A DNA stretch of 64,000 nucleotides from JAAGZL01 sp050291725 (GTDB lineage Bacteria > Pseudomonadota > Gammaproteobacteria > Chromatiales > Chromatiaceae), in contig JBNKKH010000003.1 in assembly GCA_050291725.1 (NCBI GenBank), positions 43,974 to 107,973 on the forward strand. Reading direction: 5' to 3'. A program made the position numbers and the translations under genes. The notes beneath the pieces were generated by a model. It was not told the DNA's origin. It saw only the letters and a program-made list of their open reading frames with translations, and ran no database searches. Below are positions 8,151 through 18,200 of this stretch, one piece after another. Each line of letters begins with the position of its first letter. The stretch's first letter is position 1.

Positions 8151-8579
8151 CTAGATTTCCAAAGGCTTAGGCTGCTGTGCCTCATGTCCATGCTCTGGGC
8201 CAGCGTAAACACGCAGCTTCTTGAACATGGCACGTCCTAATACGTTTTTTGGCAACATGCCTTTTACCGCCTTTTCAATCACCTGCTCCGGGGCCTTCTC
8301 AAGAAGTTTACCCAGGCTGATAGATTTCAGGTTACCAATATAACCTGTGTGGTGGTGATACATCTTGTCTGACAGCTTGTTTCCAGTCACACGTATCTTC
8401 TCGGCATTGACCACTACGATGTAGTCGCCAGTATCCACATGCGGGGTATACTCCGGCTTATGCTTGCCGCGCAGGCGACGTGCAATCTCGCTGGACAAAC
8501 GTCCCAATGTCTTATCTGTGGCATCTACTAGATACCATTCACGGCGCACTTCGGCCGGTTTTGTGCTTACGGTCGTCAT
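8151..8579 (-). CDS. rplM: 50S ribosomal protein L13
   Basis: L13 is an early-assembly protein of the large subunit that binds 23S rRNA. The 142 residues match the family. Recognisable segments are REWYLVDATDKTLGRLSSE near the N-terminus, GDYIVVVNAEKIRVTGNK, and KGMLPKNVLGRAMFKKL in the C-terminal half. It is the first gene of the rplM-rpsI operon and is transcribed away from the glcF-like gene. The divergent region 8580-8847 holds a 10-base inverted repeat. Confidence 0.98.
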   Translation of the reverse strand: MTTVSTKPAEVRREWYLVDATDKTLGRLSSEIARRLRGKHKPEYTPHVDTGDYIVVVNAEKIRVTGNKLSDKMYHHHTGYIGNLKSISLGKLLEKAPEQVIEKAVKGMLPKNVLGRAMFKKLRVYAGPEHGHEAQQPKPLEI

Positions 8580-8706
8580 CTGACTCGCTCCGAAAGATAA
8601 CTCAAAATACTATTAAATATGAAGGTAACCCGGCAAAGAGCAAGCCTTCAAATCACTTGAAAAAAGAGCGCGAATATTACCGGACAAGTTAAGAATATAC
8701 AAGGGC

Positions 8707-8743
8707 GATGCTAAATTAATCGCACTATTTGCCATTTAGCATC
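8707..8743. promoter_or_regulatory. 10-bp perfect inverted repeat between rplM and glcF-like gene
   Basis: GATGCTAAAT (8707-8716) and ATTTAGCATC (8734-8743) are perfect inverted copies separated by 17 bases, in the middle of the divergent intergenic region. The size and place suit an operator for a dimeric regulator. No regulator gene is adjacent, and a hairpin in the leader of either transcript is possible instead. Confidence 0.5.
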
Positions 8744-8847
8744 CTCAAGCTGTTAAATTAGACCAAATAACGCATAATTCCAGATCATGACAAAACCTAA
8801 GCTATTGAACTGCATATCAAACTCTAAACTCATATTATAGAGAGCCC

Positions 8848-10053
8848 GTGAACCCTGAACTGATACTCGCTGAAGCCGATCGCTGTGTAAAATGTGGCTA
8901 CTGCCTACCCCACTGCCCTACCTATGCCTTGAAAGCGGATGAGGGAGAGTCGCCGCGCGGGCGTATTGCCCTCATACAGGGGCTTGTAGGGGGGACAGTG
9001 GACAGCCAGCGGCTGCATGAGCACCTGGACTCCTGCCTGGCTTGCCGGGCCTGTGAAGCAGCCTGTCCATCCGAGGTACAGTATGGATTACTCATAACCT
9101 CGGTGCGGAATATACAAAAAAGTGGCAACAGTGGACCAGGCACCCTGGATAAGGCCATGCTCCACACCCTGTCCCATGCACCTTATTCACAATCCACATC
9201 GACTCTCGCAGGCCTCTATCAGAGATCTGGGCTGGCATCCCTTACCAGCTCTCTCGGGGGAAAGACCATTAAGCGTCTAAACCAGTTGCTGCCAACTGAC
9301 ATTAAGGCAGCCACCTGGAAAGAGCTCTATCCTGCGATGGGTGAAACCCAGGGGCGCATCGGCCTGTTCACCGGCTGTATCAGCCGGATAACAGACCGCC
9401 CAGCCCTCAATGCCGGCATACGCATCCTTAATAAATTGGGTTACGAGGTGGTGGTGCCAGCCAAACAGGGGTGCTGCGGGGCCATGCACCTCAACAACGG
9501 GGATAGCAGTGAAGCGAAAGCCATGGCTCAACGCAACGGCTCTGCTTTCTCCGGGTTAGAACTGGACGCTATTGTGGGCGTGGTGAGTGGATGCATCTCC
9601 CATCTAAAAGAGCACTCTGAGGATAGCTCGCTCTCAGTCCCAATTATGGATATAAGCGCCTTTCTCTGTAGCACACCCAAGATTAAAGATTTGCAGCTAG
9701 AACCACTTAACAAGAGAGTGGCCATCCATACCCCCTGCTCCATGAAGAATGTTCTGAAACAGCAAGCCGCGCCATTCGAGCTACTGCGACTCATCCCTGA
9801 GATCAGGCTTGTTGAACTGCCGGAGAACGGCCTCTGCTGCGGCGCAGCCGGGCTTTACCTTATTGCCAACCCGGAAGAGGCCGACACCCTGCGTACAGAC
9901 AAAATCGATGGACTAATTGAGAGCCAGGCCGATCTATTGATCACATCCAACACCGGCTGCTCCCTGCATCTGACAGCAGGAATTCATGCAGCCAACATGA
10001 ATGTAGAAGTAATGCATCCGGTTGAGCTGCTATCCCAACAGCTATCTGACTAA
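8848..10053 (+). CDS. glcF: GlcF-like glycolate oxidase iron-sulfur subunit
   Basis: A 401-residue electron-transfer subunit. Two 4Fe-4S motifs lie at the N-terminus: CVKCGYCLPHCP (residues 13-24) and CLACRACEAACP (about 64-75). Two CCG domains follow, with KQGCCGAMH and NGLCCGAAG. Length and layout match GlcF, which takes electrons from the flavin subunits GlcD/GlcE during glycolate oxidation. No glcD or glcE is adjacent, so the partner must be elsewhere, and a role with another 2-hydroxyacid dehydrogenase is possible. The start is GTG at 8848. Confidence 0.85.
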   Translation: MNPELILAEADRCVKCGYCLPHCPTYALKADEGESPRGRIALIQGLVGGTVDSQRLHEHLDSCLACRACEAACPSEVQYGLLITSVRNIQKSGNSGPGTLDKAMLHTLSHAPYSQSTSTLAGLYQRSGLASLTSSLGGKTIKRLNQLLPTDIKAATWKELYPAMGETQGRIGLFTGCISRITDRPALNAGIRILNKLGYEVVVPAKQGCCGAMHLNNGDSSEAKAMAQRNGSAFSGLELDAIVGVVSGCISHLKEHSEDSSLSVPIMDISAFLCSTPKIKDLQLEPLNKRVAIHTPCSMKNVLKQQAAPFELLRLIPEIRLVELPENGLCCGAAGLYLIANPEEADTLRTDKIDGLIESQADLLITSNTGCSLHLTAGIHAANMNVEVMHPVELLSQQLSD

Positions 10054-10466
10054 TTCTCCACCATCTCAAAGCCATGGGTAATATCTACTGAGGCCCCCAA
10101 CATAATTGAAGCAGAGCAAAACTTCTCCGCGCTCAGCTCCACCGCCCTTTGCACCGCTTTCTCTTTCAGCCCGGGACCGGCCACCTTGAAGTGAATATGA
10201 ATTTTGGTAAAAACCTTAGGATCTGTATCTGCCCGCTCGGCTTCCATCTCCACCTCACACAAACTAACTTGGTGTCTACCTTTACGCAGAATATGCACCA
10301 CATCAAACTGAGTACATCCACCCAGTCCCAAGAGAATCATCTCCATAGGCCTAGCACCAAGATTGCGTCCCCCATGCTCTTCCGGACCATCCATAACTAC
10401 GGCGTGACCACTATCTGCCTCACCCACCATCATGGTGTTTTCCACCCATTTTACTCGCGCTTTCAT
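10050..10466 (-). CDS. OsmC family protein (YhfA-like)
   Basis: A 138-residue cytosolic protein of the OsmC/Ohr superfamily, thiol peroxidases acting on organic hydroperoxides or proteins of unknown function. The family signature GLGGCTQFDVVHIL holds the first conserved cysteine, and FCSASIMLGASVDI the second. It is transcribed divergently from crp, as yhfA is beside crp in E. coli and a homologue beside vfr in Pseudomonas; the function of this neighbour is still not settled in those species. Its 3' end overlaps the end of the glcF-like gene by four bases, tail to tail. Confidence 0.88.
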   Translation of the reverse strand: MKARVKWVENTMMVGEADSGHAVVMDGPEEHGGRNLGARPMEMILLGLGGCTQFDVVHILRKGRHQVSLCEVEMEAERADTDPKVFTKIHIHFKVAGPGLKEKAVQRAVELSAEKFCSASIMLGASVDITHGFEMVEN

Positions 10467-10690
10467 ACAAACTCCTCCGACCCAGCTGGCATAGACACTC
10501 TGTGCAGCTATGAACGATAATTAATAATTAATGCTAATAACCCAGGAATCCCGATCCTGGTAAACGACATTCGGGCTAGATTTTGTTATCCACTACTAAT
10601 ATATTGACGTATGCACTAGAAACGGACAACAAAAGGCAGTAGCCTCTATTCCTGTCGGTAAGCAGGCAGACTATGGATTTATAACAATAT

Positions 10691-11344
10691 ATGAACACAA
10701 TTCAACCACCGCAACCAGAACCTAAATTCCTCCAACCGCTACTTTCACACTGCCACCGCAGAAGGTACCCGGCGAAAGCAGAAATTATCCGCCCTGGCGA
10801 TCCTGCCGATGCTCTGTTTTACATAATTGAGGGATCAGTAACCGTATTAATTGAGGACGAAGATGGTAAGGAGATAATCTTAACCTATCTCAATAAGGGA
10901 GAGTTTGTTGGCGAGATGGGGCTATTCAAACCCCATGCCCTGCGTAGCGTTCTGGTAAGAACCCGTTCTGAGTGTATCCTGGCGGAAATTAGTTATAACC
11001 GCCTGGAACAGCTATTTGATACTGGACTACAACCACATGCCAGACAGATCCTCTACGCCTTCGGCGGTCAAATGGCAGATCGCCTAATGCGCACCAGTTA
11101 CAAAGTTGGGCACCTGGCATTTCTTGATGTTACTGGCCGTATCGCCGGCACACTGCTCGAGCTCTGCAAACAGCCAGACGCCATGACCCACCCGGACGGC
11201 ATGCAGATCCGTATCACTCGTCAAGAGATTGGACGTATCGTGGGCTGTTCTAGGGAGATGGCTGGACGGGTGTTAAAAACTCTGGAAGAGCAAGGGCTAG
11301 TGGATGTAAAAGGAAAGACAATTGTGGTATTTGGGACTCGATGA
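10691..11344 (+). CDS. crp: cAMP receptor protein, Crp/Vfr type global regulator
   Basis: A 217-residue regulator very close to E. coli Crp. Residues 20-130 form the cyclic nucleotide-binding beta-roll (YYIVKGS-like FYIIEGSVTVLIEDEDGKE, GEFVGEMGLF), followed by the long dimer helix. The C-terminal helix-turn-helix carries RITRQEIGRIVGCSREMAGR, with the RE...GR residues that read the TGTGA half-site in Crp, so the target site is probably conserved. The end GKTIVVFGTR is also near identical. It binds DNA with cAMP to activate or repress many promoters. A small inverted repeat (CCAGGA...TCCTGG, 10542-10560) lies in the divergent gap to the OsmC gene. Confidence 0.95.
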   Translation: MNTIQPPQPEPKFLQPLLSHCHRRRYPAKAEIIRPGDPADALFYIIEGSVTVLIEDEDGKEIILTYLNKGEFVGEMGLFKPHALRSVLVRTRSECILAEISYNRLEQLFDTGLQPHARQILYAFGGQMADRLMRTSYKVGHLAFLDVTGRIAGTLLELCKQPDAMTHPDGMQIRITRQEIGRIVGCSREMAGRVLKTLEEQGLVDVKGKTIVVFGTR

Positions 11345-11358
11345 ACAGTAAATTGGCG

Positions 11359-11853
11359 CTAAAATAGCAAAACAGCCAGCCCCACTAGCAACAGCATACC
11401 GCCGCCCAATATCAGAGCTATAGGCCAAGACAGGCCCCTACTCTCCGCAGCGTGATTTGAGAAGAATCCTCGCCTACGTCTGCCTGACTCCTTCTTCCCG
11501 ACTGGATCTGGAGACTCTTCAATCATGGTGAACTGAGTACTCTCCATATTTAGGTCAGGCTCCAGTATGCCAGTTTGTTCGATAGCGCCCGACCCTGTTC
11601 GCAAATTACTCTCTTCACGCACAACCTTTTTCAAGCTGCAAGCTGCCCCCCGCCGCTCAATCTTGTCACGCAGACGTTCGGCCTTCTCCAAAGTAAGGTC
11701 ACGCCGAATAATGGAAGGCTCACCAACCAGCAGAGGCCGTATCTTCTCCACTGATATCTTGAACAAACAACTCAGCTCAACAATGACCTCCTGGGTCTTA
11801 AACCCAGGTATGGTCATACCGGTAAGAACAATACGGTATCTCTCTACCTGCAA
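11359..11853 (-). CDS. hypothetical protein with C-terminal membrane anchor
   Basis: A 164-residue protein I cannot name. Residues 1-75 look like a small soluble alpha/beta domain (YRIVLTGMTIPGF... LLVGEPSIIRRDLTLEKAERLRD). A variable, acidic, low-complexity linker follows, then a basic patch (KKESGRRRRGFF) and a single hydrophobic segment at the very C-terminus (WPIALILGGGMLLLVGLAVLLF region), so it is probably tail-anchored with the domain in the cytosol. It lies 27 bases after the nfeD-like gene on the same strand, so it may be the third gene of the qmcA-nfeD operon. Confidence 0.7.
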   Translation of the reverse strand: MQVERYRIVLTGMTIPGFKTQEVIVELSCLFKISVEKIRPLLVGEPSIIRRDLTLEKAERLRDKIERRGAACSLKKVVREESNLRTGSGAIEQTGILEPDLNMESTQFTMIEESPDPVGKKESGRRRRGFFSNHAAESRGLSWPIALILGGGMLLLVGLAVLLF

Positions 11854-11880
11854 CTTATTGATCCAAGGTTATTACCTGTT

Positions 11881-12330
11881 TTAGTTAGTAATGGAATTTA
11901 CTTTAAGCACCACTCCATTCACATCATTAACCTGAACTTTGGTTCCACGCGGGCAATCCTCACCCGATATTTTCCAGATACTATCGTCCACCTTTATCTT
12001 CCCCTGTCCATTTACTATCGGCTCTTCCAGGGTAAATGTGCGGCCAATATACTGCTCGCCACGACGATTCAGCTTGGGCTGGTCTGACTCAATCGGATGC
12101 TTGTTAAGATAGCGCCGCCAAAGCATGACACTGGCCACACTGAATGCTGCGAACAACACCACCTGTAGCTCCCAGGCCATGCCTGGAACTATTAACAACA
12201 GCAGACCAACAACCCCTGCCGAAATACCCATCCAGAGAAAAAAAACGGCCGGAGATATAATCTCCAGAATCAGAAGCAGCACCCCTAACACCCACCAATG
12301 CCAATAACTAGACTCTTGCAGCCACTCCAT
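11881..12330 (-). CDS. NfeD family membrane protein
   Basis: About 149 residues with two to three hydrophobic segments in the first 75 residues and a C-terminal beta-barrel OB-fold domain (IGRTFTLEEPIVNGQGKIKVDD), the usual short NfeD form. NfeD proteins partner with SPFH/stomatin proteins, in keeping with the upstream qmcA-like gene: its TGA stop overlaps the chosen ATG at 12330 in the sequence TGATG, which implies translational coupling. A GTG one codon earlier is the alternative start. A role in membrane microdomain organisation or protein quality control is inferred from the family. Confidence 0.88.
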   Translation of the reverse strand: MEWLQESSYWHWWVLGVLLLILEIISPAVFFLWMGISAGVVGLLLLIVPGMAWELQVVLFAAFSVASVMLWRRYLNKHPIESDQPKLNRRGEQYIGRTFTLEEPIVNGQGKIKVDDSIWKISGEDCPRGTKVQVNDVNGVVLKVNSITN

Positions 12331-13253
12331 CACTCACTTCCCTCAGACTGCTTACCGAAAGCACTCTTGGCTATCTCAGCAATACCAGCTACAGATCCAA
12401 TAAGGCTGGAGGCCTCCAGAGGCATCAGAACCACCTTCTGGTTTTCCGCCGACGCAATGCTCTGCAGGGCCTCGGTATATTTCTGAGCCACAAAGTAGTT
12501 GATGGCGGTAACGTCACCCTTGGCAATGGCCTGGGAAACCATCATGGTTGCCTTGGCCTCAGCCTCGGCCAGACGCTCCCGCGCCTCTGCCTCACGAAAT
12601 GCCGCCTCTTTATTGCCTTCCGCCTCCAGAATTGCAGACTGTTTCTCACCCTCGGCCTTCAGAATCTCAGCTTGCCGAAAGCCCTCTGCTTCTAGAATAT
12701 TGGCCCGCTTCTCACGCTCAGCCTTCATCTGACGTGCCATAGAATCCACCAGATCTCGCGGTGGAGTGATGTCCTTAATCTCAATACGAGTAACCTTTAT
12801 GCCCCATGGAGTCGTAGCATCATCCACCACATTCAACAGCCTGGCATTGATCTGATCCCGCTCCGACAGCACCTCATCCAGATCCATCGACCCCATAACC
12901 GTACGAATGTTGGTCATAACCAGATTTAGGATAGCCAGGGTGCGGTTATTCACCTCATAGGCCGCCTTGGGCGCATCCAGTATCTGATAGAAGACCACAC
13001 CATCTACTTGCACCATGGCGTTATCTTTGGTGATCACCTCTTGGGAGGGAACATCCACCACCTGCTCCATCATATTCAGCTTGGCGCCGATTATATCTAC
13101 CAAGGGAACAATAAGATTAAGGCCGGGCCGGAGTGTTTTAGTGTAGCGTCCGAAGCGCTCAACGGTATATTCAAATCCCTGTGGTACCCGTTTGGCACCG
13201 AGCACAACAATGACCACTGCTAATACGGCAAGAACAATAGAAAATTCGCCCAT
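12330..13253 (-). CDS. qmcA: SPFH/band 7 stomatin-like protein (QmcA)
   Basis: A 307-residue protein with an N-terminal membrane segment (residues 1-20), a band 7/SPFH domain (RVPQGFEYTVERFGRYT onward), and an alanine/glutamate-rich coiled coil from about residue 170 to 250 (KAEREKRANILEAEG and repeats of ILEAEG/ILKAEG). This is the QmcA/paraslipin pattern. Such proteins oligomerise at the inner membrane and are linked to protease regulation and membrane microdomains. It heads an operon with the nfeD-like gene. Confidence 0.9.
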   Translation of the reverse strand: MGEFSIVLAVLAVVIVVLGAKRVPQGFEYTVERFGRYTKTLRPGLNLIVPLVDIIGAKLNMMEQVVDVPSQEVITKDNAMVQVDGVVFYQILDAPKAAYEVNNRTLAILNLVMTNIRTVMGSMDLDEVLSERDQINARLLNVVDDATTPWGIKVTRIEIKDITPPRDLVDSMARQMKAEREKRANILEAEGFRQAEILKAEGEKQSAILEAEGNKEAAFREAEARERLAEAEAKATMMVSQAIAKGDVTAINYFVAQKYTEALQSIASAENQKVVLMPLEASSLIGSVAGIAEIAKSAFGKQSEGSE

Positions 13254-13379
13254 GTGGATTCTCTCCAGATTATTTGTTTAATTAAGCTCCCAGTATACAT
13301 TCTTCACCGCTACGGCAAAGAAGAAAGAGGAGCCAGTTTCCTGTTAAACTTGCAGCCATAAACCAAGAAATCAATATTA

Positions 13380-14135
13380 ATGACCAAAACAGTCCAAAAA
13401 CCGCCCAAATCTCTACTACGCAAAGTAGGCCGGGCTGTTGCTGATTACAGCATGATACGTGATGGAGACCGCATCCTGCTGGGCGTAAGTGGAGGCAAGG
13501 ACTCACTATCACTTTTGCAGATTCTGGCCCATCTACGCAGCTACGCCCCGGTCAAATTCGAACTGGGGGTTATCACTGTAGACCCAGAGGTGGAAGGCTT
13601 TGACCCCAGCGACCTCAAAGCCTACTACCAATCCCTCGGTGTACCCTACTACTATCAGCAACAACCAATTATGGAGGACGCCAAGAAGAGCATGGATGGC
13701 GACTCCTTCTGCGCCTTCTGCTCCCGCATGAAACGCGGCATTATGTACAGCACCTGCCGTAAGCACGGCTATAACGTGTTGGCCTTGGCGCAACATTTAG
13801 ATGATCTGGCAGAGAGCCTGCTCATGTCCATGTTTCATGGCGGACAGTTGCGAACCATGAAGGCCCACTATGTGAACGATGCTGGCGATATCCGCATTAT
13901 CCGCCCTCTGGTCTACTGCCGCGAAACCCAGACCGGCGGTTTTGCCAAAGAGGCGGGGCTACCTATCATCCCCGACAGCTGTCCGGCCTGCTTTGACATG
14001 CCGACCCAGCGTCAACACATGAAAGAGCTACTACTGGCAGAAGAGAAGCAGAACCGCCATCTCTACGCCAATATGCTACATGCGATGCGACCTCTGATAG
14101 ATGAGGCACCGCCAGTTGTAAGCGGCGATGAGTAA
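13380..14135 (+). CDS. ttcA: tRNA 2-thiocytidine(32) synthetase TtcA
   Basis: TtcA thiolates cytidine 32 of certain tRNAs using ATP and an iron-sulfur cluster. The PP-loop GVSGGKDSLSLLQ is at residues 39-51, the cysteine pair CAFC about residue 112, and a third cysteine in DSCPACFDMP near residue 200, the expected cluster ligands. At 251 residues it is shorter than E. coli TtcA (311), mainly at the two ends; all core motifs are present, so it should be active. The ATG at 13380 is taken as the start. It stands alone, divergent from qmcA. Confidence 0.92.
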   Translation: MTKTVQKPPKSLLRKVGRAVADYSMIRDGDRILLGVSGGKDSLSLLQILAHLRSYAPVKFELGVITVDPEVEGFDPSDLKAYYQSLGVPYYYQQQPIMEDAKKSMDGDSFCAFCSRMKRGIMYSTCRKHGYNVLALAQHLDDLAESLLMSMFHGGQLRTMKAHYVNDAGDIRIIRPLVYCRETQTGGFAKEAGLPIIPDSCPACFDMPTQRQHMKELLLAEEKQNRHLYANMLHAMRPLIDEAPPVVSGDE

Positions 14136-14223
14136 TCTACTCTTATGCTAAGTAATTATTGAAATAACCGAGTAAAGTAGTATATTAGAATAAACTTATT
14201 TACTGCCTATCTGGAGAAACGGC

Positions 14224-15276
14224 ATGAAAACCAGTCTTATCCCTCTTATTTCAACCCTGTTGCTTGCTCAAGCCGCAGTTGCAGGCTCCTCACTTAAGAC
14301 TGCTCAAGCCGAATATCGTGAGATAGCCGTGGAGCATAGACTCGACGGAGTTGTGGAAGCGGCCAATCAGGGCACCCTTTCGGCCCAAACATCCGGGCAG
14401 GTGTTGCAGATCCTGGTAGATGTTGACCAATATGTTGAAAAAGATGAACTGGTTATACGCCTCAAGAGTACACAGCAGAAGGCCAGCCTAACCCAGGCCA
14501 AGTCAGAGCTAAACACCGCAACTGCTCGTCTGGATGAGGTCAAGAATCAGAACAAACGCATCCTGGCCATGCATGCCAAGGGATTGGTATCCAATTCCGC
14601 TATGGACCAGGCCAACGCCAACCTACGTGCCGCAGAAGCTCGCCTCAATGCGGCTGAGGCAGGCCTGGAGCAGGCGCAAGAGCAGGTAAGATATACCGAA
14701 GTCAGGGCTCCATTCTCCGGTATCGTTACCCAGCGCCACATCGAAGAGGGAGAGACCGCTAACCCTGGGCAGAAGCTGATAAGCGGCCTCTCCCTGGAGA
14801 ATCTACGGGTTAATGTTAACGTACCCCAAAGTCTAATCCAGCAGATCAAACAGAGCGGTAAAGCCAAAATAGAGCTGCCCAACGGCAAAATTATCGAGAC
14901 CACAAAACTAACCGTTTTCCCCTATGCCCAGGCTGGAAGCAACAGCTTCAAGGTGCGACTCGAGCTATCGACTAAAACCCCAGGCCTGTTCCCAGGCATG
15001 TATGTAAAAACCGACTTTGTAGTCGGTAGTAAACAACAGCTTTCTATCCCGCAACAATCGGTGGTATTCCGCAGCGAGGTAACTGGAGTTTATGTGCTAA
15101 ATAAGGATGGAAGAGTCTCTTTCCGCCATGTAAGACTCGGAGGCAAGATAGATAATAACAACATCGCTATCTTGGCAGGACTTGGGCCGAAGGAACAGGT
15201 AGCTCTAGACCCCATCTCTGCAGGAGAACTACTGAAGCAGCAAGCCCAAGCAAACAAGGAGAGCAATGGTGAATAA
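14224..15276 (+). CDS. RND efflux periplasmic adaptor (membrane fusion protein)
   Basis: A 350-residue HlyD-type adaptor with an N-terminal signal peptide (residues 1-20, ending near VAGSS). A lipoyl half-motif (VVEAANQGTLSAQTSGQV) precedes an alpha-helical hairpin rich in Ala/Gln/Glu (residues about 85-155), a second lipoyl half (RAPFSGIVTQRHIEEGE) and a beta-barrel. It would link the inner membrane pump encoded next to an outer membrane channel. Its stop overlaps the pump start by 11 bases, so the two genes are translationally coupled. No outer membrane factor gene is nearby; a shared TolC-like channel is likely. Confidence 0.92.
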   Translation: MKTSLIPLISTLLLAQAAVAGSSLKTAQAEYREIAVEHRLDGVVEAANQGTLSAQTSGQVLQILVDVDQYVEKDELVIRLKSTQQKASLTQAKSELNTATARLDEVKNQNKRILAMHAKGLVSNSAMDQANANLRAAEARLNAAEAGLEQAQEQVRYTEVRAPFSGIVTQRHIEEGETANPGQKLISGLSLENLRVNVNVPQSLIQQIKQSGKAKIELPNGKIIETTKLTVFPYAQAGSNSFKVRLELSTKTPGLFPGMYVKTDFVVGSKQQLSIPQQSVVFRSEVTGVYVLNKDGRVSFRHVRLGGKIDNNNIAILAGLGPKEQVALDPISAGELLKQQAQANKESNGE

Positions 15277-18200
15277 GATGGGCATATCCGGCCGTATTGC
15301 CGATAGCTTTCTCACCACCAGCATCACTCCTCTATTGGCTCTGGTGGGTCTTCTGCTAGGCGTGTTTGCGGTAATGATCACCCCACGAGAGGAAGAGCCG
15401 CAAATTGATGTCACTTTTGCCAATATCTTCATCCCCTTCCCTGGAGCCACTGCACCCGAGATTGAGAGTCTGGTGGCTACACCGGCGGAACAGGCCATGT
15501 CCGAAATTGATGGAGTTAAGCATATCTACTCCACCTCACGTCCTGGCATGGCGGTTCTTACCGTGCGCTTTGAAGTGGGAGTAAAACGCAGCGATGCCAT
15601 CTTACGCCTCTACAACAAAGTCTACTCTAATCAGGATTGGCTACCCCCCAGCCTCGGCGTAATTCAGCCCATTATAAAACCCATGGGAATCGACGATGTG
15701 CCCATTGTCACCGCCACACTCTGGTCAGATGATGCTAAAACCGGTGGTTATGAACTAGGCCAGGTGGCCCATGCCATTGAGGCGGAACTGAAACGGGTAC
15801 CAGGCACTCGGAATATCTATACCGTAGGCGCACCAGAACGGGTGGTAAGCGTACTACTGGATCCCCAGGCCCTGGCTGGTTACAACATCAACCTAAACCA
15901 ACTCCAACAGGCCCTCTCTGCTGCCAACGCTGTCCGAGACAATCTGAGCATCACCAATGACAACCAGGAGGTGTTAATTCAATCAGGGACGTTCCTAACC
16001 AGCCCCGAGCAGGTGGGCGATCTGGTAGTGGGCTTACAGGATGGTATCCCGGTCTATCTGCGCGATGTTGCCACTATAAAACATGGACCCGATCAACCCA
16101 GCCAATATGTATGGATCGGTAGCGGCCCCGGCTCCAGCAACCAGACCCTATCCAACTCAGATAGCCTGCCGGCAGTCACCATCGCCATTGCCAAAAAGCC
16201 AGGCACCAATGCAGTGGATATTGCCAATGCTGTTATCGAACGCTTTGAACAGCTAGATGGCATCTTCATCCCCGATGGCGTCCACGCCAGCATAACCCGC
16301 AACTACGGAGCAACCGCTGACGCCAAGGCCAAGAAACTAATCAGCAAGCTGGTTTTTGCTACTGCTTCTGTTGTCCTGCTAGTTATGTTTGCCCTGGGTT
16401 GGCGTGAGGCCATCATTGTGGGCACAGCGGTAGTTATAACCCTGGCTATCACCCTATTCGCCTCCTGGGCCTGGGGCTTCACCCTGAATCGAGTATCCCT
16501 GTTCGCCCTGATCTTCTCCATAGGTATCCTGGTGGATGATGCCATCGTGGTGGTGGAAAATATTCACCGCCGTATCAGCAATGGAGCAAAGAACCTGCTT
16601 GAAGCCATCCCCGAGGCGGTAGACGAGGTAGGCGGCCCCACCATCCTGGCTACCTTTACCGTAATTGCCGCCCTTATGCCTATGGCCTTCGTCAGCGGTT
16701 TGATGGGGCCTTACATGAGCCCGATTCCAATCAATGCATCAATGGGTATGCTGATCTCCTTGCTGGTAGCATTTATCCTCACTCCTTGGCTCACCAATAA
16801 GGCCCTAGCCAACACCGCTCATGGCCATAGCGAGCAGTCGGAAGAGATAGATAAGAGCAGCTCGCTGTACAAAACATTTTACCGGCTGATGCAGCCATTT
16901 ATTGAGCCAAATGGCGGAGCAAGAAAACGCAGGCTGCTGCTTGCATCTCTAATAGGCCTAATCGCCCTCTCCATTCTATTGGTGGTTTCCAAGGCGGTGG
17001 TCATGAAGATGCTACCTTTCGATAACAAATCGGAATTCCAGGTAATCTTGGATATGCCGGAGGGCACCAGCCTGGAACAGACCGCACGGGTGTTGAACGA
17101 TATCGGCGGCTATCTCAAGACCGTACCTGAAGTCACCAATTACCAGGCCTACGCCGGCACTTCTGCTCCAATCAGCTTCAACGGGCTGGTGCGCCAATAC
17201 TATCTACGCGAGGCCCCCAACCTGGGAGATATCCAGGTAAACCTGCTGGATAAACATGAGCGGGATCGCAAAAGCCATGAGATAGCCCTGGATGTGCGCA
17301 AGCCAATTCAAGATATTGCCGCCAAATATCAGGGCAACGTAAAAATTGTGGAGCTTCCTCCCGGCCCTCCTGTTATGTCACCCCTGGTGGCTGAGGTCTA
17401 TGGCCTGGACTATGAAGGCCAAATCGGCATCGCCAAGCAGGTACGAGAACAGTTCAGCCAGACCGAGGATGTAATCGATGTGGATGATAGTGTGGAGTTC
17501 CCAGCGGACAAACTTCTGATCCAGGTAGATCGCACCAAGGCTGCGCTGTTAGGCGTGTCTCAGGATAGCATTACCCAGGCTATGGCCACGGTGATAGATG
17601 GATCCGATATGACCTATCTGCATGGAAAGCACATGAAGTATGCAGTCCCAATCCGGGTCAAATATGCTGAGGCTGATAAATCTAATCTGCAGCAGCTATT
17701 GTCACTCAAAGTCACCAGTATGAGTGGAGAGTCTGTACCTCTATCAGAAATAGTCAAAGTAATACCATCCAAACGTGAGCACTCTATCCAGCACAAAGAT
17801 CTGCTGCCGGTGGTATATGTAACGGGTGATATGGCGGGCGATACTGATAGCCCTCTGTATGGCATGTTCGCCATATCTGAGACCCTGGACGAGAAAAACA
17901 TGCTGGAGCAGTGGTTCATATACCAGCCGGAGAACCCCTACTCCTATAGCCTGAAATGGGACGGCGAGTGGCAGATAACCTATGACACCTTCCGCGATAT
18001 GGGCATCGCTTACTCTGTTGGCCTGCTCTTGATCTACCTACTGGTAGTTGCTCAGTTCCGCTCCTATCTGGTACCGCTGATCATCATGGCGCCTATCCCA
18101 TTGACCATCATTGGCATAATGCCGGGACACGCCCTGCTGCATATGTTTACCGGATCCACCCAGTTCACCGCCACCTCTATGATCGGCATGATCGCACTGG

